From positions 1 through 5,916 of the forward strand of contig CAAENE010000401.1 of the NCBI GenBank assembly GCA_900757255.1: a stretch of 5,916 nucleotides of DNA. Direction: 5' to 3'. Below the pieces are notes generated by a model, which was not told the origin of the DNA, did not search any database, and saw only the letters and a program-made list of their open reading frames with translations. Source of the DNA: Clostridia bacterium. Lineage in GTDB: Bacteria > Bacillota > Clostridia > HGM11514. Made by a program: the position numbers and the translations under genes. Numbering within the stretch: position 1 is the first letter of the stretch; the number at the start of each line of letters is the position of its first letter. Shown one piece after another: positions 1 to 4,661 of the stretch.

Positions 1-91
1 CCCGCCGGTCTGTTTTGACCTATTATTTCCATTATTTTCTTGCCTTATACATAAATTGTAATAATTTCTTAAAAAAAGCTTTTGTTTTTTC

Positions 92-100
92 TGTTATAAT
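92..100 (+). promoter_or_regulatory. Candidate distal promoter (extended -10) for the PBP gene
   Basis: A perfect TATAAT at 95-100 is preceded by TGT (92-94), giving an extended -10 element. No convincing -35 hexamer sits at the usual spacing, where the sequence is a run of A. A transcript would start near 107 and have a leader of about 137 bases before the PBP start. The call rests on the motif alone in AT-rich DNA, so it is moderate to weak. Confidence 0.4.
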
Positions 101-145
101 ATAGAATGGTATATCGTATAGGCGAATCATAGCAGCAGAAAGGCT

Positions 146-174
146 TTGCTTTTTACGGGTAATTGTGTTATACT
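146..174 (+). promoter_or_regulatory. Candidate proximal promoter for the PBP gene
   Basis: TTGCTT (146-151) and TATACT (169-174) are separated by 17 bases, and the -10 is extended by TGT (166-168). Transcription would start near 181, leaving a leader of about 63 bases. The promoter overlaps the upstream TTG codon at 163 that could otherwise extend the reading frame. This argues that translation starts at 244, not 163. Only TTG of the -35 matches consensus, so the extended -10 carries most of the weight. Confidence 0.5.
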
Positions 175-231
175 ATAGGCAACTGGTCAGAATATTATAA
201 ACAGGACACCAGGTGTTACAGCTTTGGAATG

Positions 232-238
232 AAGGAGG
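232..238 (+). promoter_or_regulatory. Ribosome binding site that fixes the PBP start at 244
   Basis: AAGGAGG at 232-238 is a near-perfect Shine-Dalgarno sequence, five bases ahead of ATG 244. The in-frame TTG at 163 and ATG at 229 lack a comparable site. The 244 start also places a short lysine-rich cytoplasmic end directly before the membrane anchor, as expected for this family. Confidence 0.85.
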
Positions 239-243
239 TAGTT

Positions 244-2439
244 ATGGCTGGTAAGAAAAAGAAAAAACAAAAGAGTATCGGCAGGGTATTCTTAAAATAT
301 TTTTTGGTGCTGACAATGATATTTGTCATTGTATTCGGCGGTGTTGTCGCAGGTGTATTTGTCGGCAGCGCCAATGTTGATAAGGATATCAATCTGGATA
401 AACTGTCGCTTAGTCTGACATCTGTTATTTATGGTGAGGATTCCGACGGAAAAACGGTGGAATTCGAAAAATTAAATGGTAAGGAAAACCGCATATGGGT
501 GGATTTTGATAAAATTCCAGAAGAGATGAAAAACGCATTTGTTGCAATTGAAGACGAACGGTTTTATTCTCACAATGGTGTTGATATCAGGCGTTTTACC
601 TCGGCTGCAATTAATTATGTATTTAAAAAAGGTTCACAGCATGGCGGAAGTACGATTACCCAGCAGTTGATCAAAAACCTGACTGGAGACAAAGATGTCA
701 AAATCAGCAGAAAACTGACTGAAATTATCCGTGCCTATACCCTGGAACGCAAAGTACGTGATAAGGATAAAATATTAGAGGCCTATCTCAATACGATTTA
801 TTTAGGGCAGGGCTGTAATGGTGTACAGCTTGCATCAAATGTATATTTTAATAAAGACGTATCGGAGTTAAATCTTGCAGAATGCGCCGCTATCGCCGGA
901 ATTACGCAAAGTCCGGTTTATTACGACCCGTTTTTAAATCCGGAAAATAATAAGACTAAACAGGAAACGGTACTTGCTAAAATGCTGGAATTAGGATATA
1001 TCACGCAGCAGGAGCATGACGATGCCGTAGCCTATCAGCTAAAATTTACAAAAGAAAACATGGATAAACGGGCTGCTTCTCAATCCTACTTTGCAGATGA
1101 AGTCGTCAATGATTTAATTGACGACTTGGTGAATGAAAAAGGATATTCCAAATCACAAGCATCTAATATGGTTTATAACGGCGGCCTGAAAATTTATGCA
1201 ACCGTCGATCCAAATGTGCAAAGCAGTATGCAGTCTATATTTGAAAACAGTAAGAATATACCAACGATAAAAGGCAATGGAGACGATACGCCTCAAAGCG
1301 CCATGGTCGTTTTAGATGCGCAGACCGGCGGCGTCAAAGGATTGATCGGCGGGCTTGGTCCCAAACAGGAAAGCCGCTCGCTGAACCGTGCAACACAAAC
1401 AAAACGTCAGCCAGGTTCCTCGATTAAACCACTTTCGGTATATGGACCTGCAATTGAAGAAGGACTGATTTCCCCTTCTACGATATTCCAAGATGAAAAA
1501 ATTGATATCAACGGCTGGACACCCAAAAACCATTATACCGGTTTTAAAGGCTCAATGACTGTCAAAGCAGCGATTGAACAGTCTACAAACACCATTGCAA
1601 TCAAGGTCCTTCAACTTCTTGGAGTGGACAAATCCTATGATTTTCTGACTGATAAGCTGCATTTTACCACCCTGGTAGAAAGCAGCAAACGAGAGGACGG
1701 AAAGGTATATTCCGATAAAAATCTCAGCGCATTGGCGCTTGGCGGTATGACGGACGGCGTAACAGTAGAAGAGATGACAGCAGGCTTTTTACCATTTGTC
1801 AACGGCGGAGAATATATCAGGCCTTATACCTATACCAAGGTAGAGGACAAGGACGGAAATGTTCTGATTGAAAAAACACCTGAGAAAAACAGGGCTATCA
1901 AAGAAAACACAGCAGAGGTCATGACCTATCTTCTGCAAAGTGTTGTTACAAATGGTACCGGCACACCGGCACGGCTGTCGAGCGGTATGCCAGCCGCCGG
2001 CAAAACGGGTACTGCTTCTAACGATACATTGGGAGATACCGACCGGTGGTTCGTTGGTTATACACCCTATTATGTGGGTGGATGCTGGTTTGGATATGAC
2101 CAGCAAAAAAGCCTTGATTCTCTTTCGAGTAACCCCGCCGTAAGCCTTTGGAAAAAAGTAATGGACGAAATTCATAAAGGAAAAGACGTGATTAAACTCA
2201 AAACTGACAGCGGTGGCCCCGCCGGTAAAAATGGTGACGGAACAGCAACAGCGAAACCATCAGCATCTCCTTCTCCGGATTCAACCGCAGCTCCGTCGTC
2301 AGAGCCAACGAATAAACCGCCGGTCAGCACTACAACAGCTCCTCCGGTTAGTGTAACCGAAGAAAATCCGCCGACGCAAAAGCCAACACAAAAGCCGACT
2401 CCGGCAAAAACACCGGATGTAACTGTTGAAGTAGAGTAA
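244..2439 (+). CDS. Bifunctional class A penicillin-binding protein (PBP1A-type transglycosylase/transpeptidase)
   Basis: This 731-residue enzyme polymerises lipid II into glycan strands and cross-links the stem peptides on the outer face of the membrane. A Lys-rich cytoplasmic end (residues 4-10) precedes one membrane anchor (about 17-41). The GT51 transglycosylase domain shows EDERF with catalytic Glu103, GGSTITQQ at 134-141, RKLTE with Glu160, and KILEAYLN at 176-183. The transpeptidase domain (about 350-635) has the full penicillin-binding triad: SSIK with nucleophile Ser392, STN at 447-449 and KTG at 587-589. Residues from about 650 to 731 form a Pro/Ser/Thr-rich tail containing KPTQKPTP, ending VEVE; it is probably disordered and extracytoplasmic. 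All catalytic motifs are intact, so an active enzyme is expected. It is monocistronic by position, with its own promoters and terminator. It corresponds to the ponA/mrcA type, but the paralogue cannot be decided from sequence alone, so no symbol is given. Confidence 0.96.
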   Translation: MAGKKKKKQKSIGRVFLKYFLVLTMIFVIVFGGVVAGVFVGSANVDKDINLDKLSLSLTSVIYGEDSDGKTVEFEKLNGKENRIWVDFDKIPEEMKNAFVAIEDERFYSHNGVDIRRFTSAAINYVFKKGSQHGGSTITQQLIKNLTGDKDVKISRKLTEIIRAYTLERKVRDKDKILEAYLNTIYLGQGCNGVQLASNVYFNKDVSELNLAECAAIAGITQSPVYYDPFLNPENNKTKQETVLAKMLELGYITQQEHDDAVAYQLKFTKENMDKRAASQSYFADEVVNDLIDDLVNEKGYSKSQASNMVYNGGLKIYATVDPNVQSSMQSIFENSKNIPTIKGNGDDTPQSAMVVLDAQTGGVKGLIGGLGPKQESRSLNRATQTKRQPGSSIKPLSVYGPAIEEGLISPSTIFQDEKIDINGWTPKNHYTGFKGSMTVKAAIEQSTNTIAIKVLQLLGVDKSYDFLTDKLHFTTLVESSKREDGKVYSDKNLSALALGGMTDGVTVEEMTAGFLPFVNGGEYIRPYTYTKVEDKDGNVLIEKTPEKNRAIKENTAEVMTYLLQSVVTNGTGTPARLSSGMPAAGKTGTASNDTLGDTDRWFVGYTPYYVGGCWFGYDQQKSLDSLSSNPAVSLWKKVMDEIHKGKDVIKLKTDSGGPAGKNGDGTATAKPSASPSPDSTAAPSSEPTNKPPVSTTTAPPVSVTEENPPTQKPTQKPTPAKTPDVTVEVE

Positions 2440-2452
2440 TTGATATCATTTC

Positions 2453-2486
2453 AAAAGCAGCACAGTTTTAAACTGTGCTGCTTTTT
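2453..2486 (+). terminator. Intrinsic terminator after the PBP gene
   Basis: GCAGCACAGT (2457-2466) pairs perfectly with ACTGTGCTGC (2472-2481) around a five-base loop, and TTTTT follows at 2482-2486. AAAA at 2453-2456 can pair with the T run. It begins 13 bases after the stop codon and separates the PBP from nagB. Confidence 0.92.
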
Positions 2487-2557
2487 AACATATTACTGCT
2501 TTTCATTTGATTATTTTATCTTTTTTTGTAAAAAATATGTACTTTTATTCATTCATT

Positions 2558-2566
2558 TGATATACT
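2558..2566 (+). promoter_or_regulatory. Candidate upstream promoter for nagB
   Basis: TATACT at 2561-2566 is preceded by TGA (2558-2560), forming an extended -10. The -35 position at 17-base spacing reads TGTACT (2538-2543), a weak match. Transcription would start near 2573, with a leader of about 97 bases. The surroundings are very AT-rich, which raises the chance of a random match. Confidence 0.35.
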
Positions 2567-2604
2567 GTTTTTATAAAAATGAAAATAAAACGAAAGAATT
2601 TATA

Positions 2605-2634
2605 AATACAAACGCATGTATTTTAAATTATAAT
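2605..2634 (+). promoter_or_regulatory. Candidate proximal nagB promoter overlapped by an inverted repeat
   Basis: A perfect TATAAT lies at 2629-2634. The -35 position at 18-base spacing is AATACA (2605-2610), matching consensus only in its last three bases. A start near 2641 would leave about 29 bases before the nagB ATG. The left arm of the inverted repeat AAATACA-N6-TGTATTT (2604-2623) covers the -35 position and the right arm lies in the spacer, a typical place for a repressor operator. I cannot match this repeat to a known NagR/DasR or CcpA site. Confidence 0.38.
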
Positions 2635-2669
2635 TAAAAAAACGAATAAAATTAGGGGAGGCATTTAAA

Positions 2670-3383
2670 ATGCAAAAAGTAATTTGTGACAGTTATGAAC
2701 AGATGAGCAAAAAAGCGGCACAGATGATAGCCGATGCTGTAAAGGAAAAGCCGGAATTGATTCTCGGCCTGCCGACTGGCGGGACACCGGTAGGCATGTA
2801 TGCAGAAATCAGCAGAATGGTGCAGGAAAAGCAGGCTGATTTTTCCAATGTGACGACCTTTAACCTTGACGAATATATCGGATTGCCGAAGGACCATGAA
2901 CAGAGCTATTATTATTTTATGAATGATAATCTGTACAGTAAGGTGCCTTTAAAAGAAGGAAATGTACCAAACGGCATGGCCGAAAACATGGACGCTGAAT
3001 GTGAAGCATACGATAAAAGAATAGCCGATATGGGAGGGCTTGATATTATGGTCCTCGGAATTGGACCGAACGGTCATATCGGATTCAATGAACCGGACAG
3101 CGAGCTCATTTTGCCAACCCATGTAGTCAGTATTACCGAAGCCACCATTGACGCCAATCAGCGGTTCTTCAGCAGCCGTGATGAAGTACCACGCACCGCT
3201 GTTACTATGGGTGTCGGCAGTATTATGAAAGCAAAAAAAATCATCCTGCTGGCAAGCGGTATGAGCAAAAAACAGGTGGTTGCGCAGCTGCTCTCTGAAA
3301 AGGCTGTAACAACTCAAAATCCCTCTACCCTTCTTCTGGTACATCCTGATGTTACCGTATTTGTGGAAAAGGAAATCCTGTAA
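2670..3383 (+). CDS. nagB: Glucosamine-6-phosphate deaminase NagB
   Basis: NagB converts glucosamine 6-phosphate to fructose 6-phosphate and ammonia in the cytoplasm, linking amino-sugar catabolism and wall recycling to glycolysis. The 237-residue product begins at ATG 2670, eight bases after GGGGAGG (2655-2661). It contains the phosphate-binding loop LGLPTGGTP (32-40), FNLDEYIGL with catalytic-base candidate Asp67, HEQSYYYF (76-83), and GIGPNGHIGFNEP (130-142) with His136 and Glu141 of the ring-opening and proton-relay set. Asn134 replaces the Asp of the enterobacterial enzyme, as in Bacillus NagB. Length and the His/Val pair at 151-152 match the shorter Gram-positive form rather than the allosteric E. 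coli hexamer. No nagA or GntR-type nagR lies in the window; the nearest partner is the upstream PBP, with an intervening terminator. The related 6-phosphogluconolactonase and GlmS/AgaS families lack the NGHIGFNEP signature. Confidence 0.96.
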   Translation: MQKVICDSYEQMSKKAAQMIADAVKEKPELILGLPTGGTPVGMYAEISRMVQEKQADFSNVTTFNLDEYIGLPKDHEQSYYYFMNDNLYSKVPLKEGNVPNGMAENMDAECEAYDKRIADMGGLDIMVLGIGPNGHIGFNEPDSELILPTHVVSITEATIDANQRFFSSRDEVPRTAVTMGVGSIMKAKKIILLASGMSKKQVVAQLLSEKAVTTQNPSTLLLVHPDVTVFVEKEIL

Positions 3384-3412
3384 AAGACAGCATTTCAGAT
3401 ACGTTTTAAATC

Positions 3413-3481
3413 GGAGCAAAGCGTGATAAGCTCGCTTAATCACGCTGCGATGATTGCAACCATCGCAGGGAGCTTTGCTCC
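3413..3481. repeat. Nested inverted repeats forming a three-way junction (possible structured RNA)
   Basis: An outer stem GGAGCAAAG (3413-3421) pairs with CTTTGCTCC (3473-3481). Inside it are two hairpins. The first pairs GCGTGAT (3421-3427) with ATCACGC (3439-3445), continues through AAG/CTT past a bulged A at 3438, and has a CTCG loop. The second pairs TGCGATG (3446-3452) with CATCGCA (3461-3467) around an eight-base loop. Base 3421 can join either the outer stem or the first hairpin. The cloverleaf shape is not a tRNA, since there is no T-loop motif or anticodon arm. No T run follows it, so it is not a simple terminator. It begins 30 bases after the nagB stop and could be a 3' UTR structure, a small RNA, or part of a dispersed repeat. 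Confidence 0.6.
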
Positions 3482-3482
3482 T

Positions 3483-3523
3483 CAGGGCTTCAGCGGGGGA
3501 TTATGACCCCCGCTGAAAGTCTG
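3483..3523. repeat. GC-rich hairpin downstream of nagB
   Basis: TTCAGCGGGGG (3489-3499) pairs over 11 perfect base pairs with CCCCCGCTGAA (3507-3517) around a seven-base loop. CAG (3483-3485) and CTG (3521-3523) can extend the stem past a small internal loop. No T run follows. The hairpin contrasts sharply with the AT-rich intergenic DNA elsewhere in the window. Confidence 0.65.
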
Positions 3524-3530
3524 AAATGGT

Positions 3531-3576
3531 CCCCGCCTTCTCGCGAGGCGGGGGACATCTGCGACTTGGTTATAAT
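3531..3576. repeat. Dispersed palindromic repeat, copy 1
   Basis: CCCCGCCT (3531-3538) pairs with AGGCGGGG (3546-3553) around a loop containing the palindrome CTCGCGAG (3540-3547). The unit continues into a tail with GCGA and GGTTATA. The same hairpin and tail recur in the same orientation at 4621-4661, so the two copies flank the PAP2 gene as direct repeats. An intergenic repeat family (REP- or MITE-like) is inferred from the two copies; no transposase is present. Confidence 0.65.
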
Positions 3577-3580
3577 GGGA

Positions 3581-3611
3581 AACGCCGCAGTAAATTCTGC
3601 GGCGTTTTCTT
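3581..3611. terminator. Shared terminator between convergent nagB and PAP2 genes
   Basis: AACGCCGCAG (3581-3590) pairs perfectly with CTGCGGCGTT (3597-3606) across a six-base loop. On the plus strand it runs into TTTTCTT (3605-3611), a good terminator for nagB transcripts. On the minus strand the hairpin begins just after the PAP2 stop codon (3610-3612) but is followed only by TTTCCC, so it is weaker in that direction. Confidence 0.85.
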
Positions 3612-4485
3612 ATAATTCTTTTCTTTTTCGAAGCCATTCGCTAAACATGGGACAAAAAAATACTGTTGTCAATACAACCATAAAATACTGCAAAAGCTGA
3701 AATAGCAAACTATGCGGCAGACATAGCTCGAAAAACACCGAAACAGCTATTGCTCCTAACATTGCAATTAGTATCCGAAAGATCTTTGCCCGGACGCCGA
3801 CATCTGTTGAAAAGCCAAGATATCTCTTTTCCAGAAAATTTCCTAATATAAAGCCGGCAAAACCGCCCAGTGCCTTCATGGTATCAGCTGAATGAACTAC
3901 AAATATGGCAAACGGCGCTATTGCAAAAAAGCAAATCAGATACAGCCAAGTGATATTCTTCACATTTTTAGATACATGGTACATGCCTGCAGACAAAAGG
4001 ACTCCCAAAGCATATCCGAACAGGACATCCTTTGGATAATGCACTCCCAAAAACAGCCTCGATACGCCAACTAATAGGATAGCCGCTCCTGCAGCTATGC
4101 TCAGCCACTTTTTCTTTAATACAAGAGCAAAATATGTAAAAAAAGTAGCCGAAAGCTGAGAATGTCCGCTTGGAAAAGAATAAGAATACGGGTAGCCTCC
4201 TGTACTATAATCGCTAAGTACCGACCCGGCAGCAGGGCTCTTTATTCCCGGCTGCCCGATTGGCCTGTGAAATTGGAACCAGTCCTTTAGAACACCGTTC
4301 AGAGTTACCGAAAGCATGGTCACAAACGCTATCTGTTCTCCAAAACGTTTATCCCAGACAAGGTAAATAAAAGCGACAGCGAATATCAAAAAGTATTCAC
4401 TGCCCAAAAAAGTAAAAAATTCAAAAAATGCTCTCCAAAAGGGTCCATCCAAGATTTGTACCCATCTGATGATATCAAGTTCCAT
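3610..4485 (-). CDS. PAP2-family membrane phosphatase with C-terminal membrane extension
   Basis: This is an integral membrane phosphatase of the PAP2 (type 2 phosphatidic acid phosphatase) superfamily. Members remove phosphate from lipid phosphates or pyrophosphates such as phosphatidic acid, phosphatidylglycerol phosphate or undecaprenyl pyrophosphate. The tripartite active site is complete: KDWFQFHRP (Lys67, Arg74), PSGHS (Ser106, His108) and SRLFLGVHYPKDV (Arg143, nucleophile His149, Asp153). Hydrophobic segments lie near 31-44, 50-66, 110-124, 127-142 and 154-171. Beyond the PAP2 core a roughly 120-residue tail adds further likely membrane spans near 178-197, 205-217, 235-256 and 260-280, making the 291-residue protein longer than a minimal BcrC-type enzyme. 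The start is fixed by GAGGAG (4499-4494), eight bases before ATG 4485. The SGNH hydrolase lies 172 bases upstream on the same strand, but a candidate promoter in the gap suggests independent expression. The substrate cannot be told from sequence. Confidence 0.93.
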   Translation of the reverse strand: MELDIIRWVQILDGPFWRAFFEFFTFLGSEYFLIFAVAFIYLVWDKRFGEQIAFVTMLSVTLNGVLKDWFQFHRPIGQPGIKSPAAGSVLSDYSTGGYPYSYSFPSGHSQLSATFFTYFALVLKKKWLSIAAGAAILLVGVSRLFLGVHYPKDVLFGYALGVLLSAGMYHVSKNVKNITWLYLICFFAIAPFAIFVVHSADTMKALGGFAGFILGNFLEKRYLGFSTDVGVRAKIFRILIAMLGAIAVSVFFELCLPHSLLFQLLQYFMVVLTTVFFCPMFSEWLRKRKEL

Positions 4486-4505
4486 TCATTTTGCTCCTCA
4501 TTTTG

Positions 4506-4514
4506 ATTATAACA
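4506..4514 (-). promoter_or_regulatory. Candidate extended -10 promoter for the PAP2 gene
   Basis: Read on the minus strand, TGT (4514-4512) leads into a perfect TATAAT (4511-4506). The -35 position at 17-base spacing reads AGTTCA (4534-4529), a weak match overlapping one of the GAACTCT repeats. Transcription would begin around 4499, giving a very short leader of about 14 bases that starts at the ribosome binding site. That shortness is the main reason for doubt. Confidence 0.4.
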
Positions 4515-4522
4515 AGCTTCCA

Positions 4523-4621
4523 AAACACTGAACTCTTAGCAAACGCAAGCAGAATGCGCAGCGTGAGGTTAGAGTTCGTGATCCAGGCGGAAACACTGAA
4601 CTCTAAGAAATGCAAGCGGAA
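4523..4621. repeat. Imperfect direct repeat, 68-base period, upstream of PAP2
   Basis: A unit of about 32 bases beginning AAACACTGAACTCT at 4523 recurs at 4591. The copies agree at 28 of 32 aligned positions, with one single-base gap. Between them AGAGTTC (4571-4577) is the reverse complement of GAACTCT, which occurs at 4530-4536 and again at 4598-4604. The central element could therefore pair with either flank, giving mutually exclusive hairpins. The block fills the spacer between the SGNH stop and the PAP2 promoter; no coding function is evident. Confidence 0.6.
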
Positions 4622-4661
4622 CCCGCCTTCTCGCGAGACGGGGGCATATCAGCGAGGTTAT
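4621..4661. repeat. Dispersed palindromic repeat, copy 2
   Basis: CCCGCCT (4622-4628) and AGACGGG (4636-4642) flank a loop with the palindrome TCTCGCGAGA (4629-4638), followed by a tail containing CAT, GCGA and GGTTATA. This matches 3531-3576 with few changes. One change, A at 4638 where copy 1 has G at 3548, gives a C-A mismatch in plus-strand RNA but a G-U wobble in minus-strand RNA. The tail overlaps the last four bases of the SGNH coding region (stop codon 4660-4658). The hairpin lies just downstream of that stop, where it could stabilise or help end the transcript, although no T run follows on the minus strand. Confidence 0.65.

Noticed and set aside
1..32. Start of a divergent minus-strand gene (ATG at 32-30, frame open to the edge)
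   Set aside because: Only about ten codons are visible, the upstream AAGG is poorly spaced, and no convincing minus-strand promoter is present; it cannot be supported from this window.
163..243. Upstream extension of the PBP reading frame from a TTG at 163
   Set aside because: The segment overlaps a candidate promoter, lacks a ribosome binding site, and AAGGAGG at 232-238 clearly serves ATG 244.
1789..2175. A 128-codon open frame on the minus strand opposite the PBP transpeptidase domain
   Set aside because: No ribosome binding site or recognisable motif; it lies wholly inside the conserved PBP coding region.
2440..2637. A 65-codon plus-strand frame starting right after the PBP stop
   Set aside because: It runs through the terminator hairpin and AT-rich leader, and its Phe/Tyr/Lys/Asn-rich product reflects base composition.
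2949..3443. A 164-codon open frame on the minus strand opposite nagB
   Set aside because: It is antisense to a strongly conserved gene, has no recognisable domain, and starts inside the hairpin region; it is best explained as a shadow frame.
3413..3481. tRNA gene suggested by the cloverleaf-like fold
   Set aside because: There is no T-loop TTCRA motif or proper anticodon arm, and the outer stem is 9 rather than 7 base pairs.
3571..3576. TATAAT on the plus strand after the GC-rich hairpin as a promoter
   Set aside because: No -35 at proper spacing, the TG is misplaced by one base for an extended -10, and it would fire directly into a terminator with no plus-strand gene downstream.
3503..3700. 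A 65-codon plus-strand frame across the hairpins and the PAP2 3' end
   Set aside because: It crosses a palindromic repeat and the shared terminator, then overlaps the PAP2 gene antisense; no start signal is seen.
3531..4661. CRISPR array or insertion sequence suggested by repeated palindromes
   Set aside because: There are only two copies about 1.09 kb apart separated by a real gene, with no regular spacers, no cas genes and no transposase.
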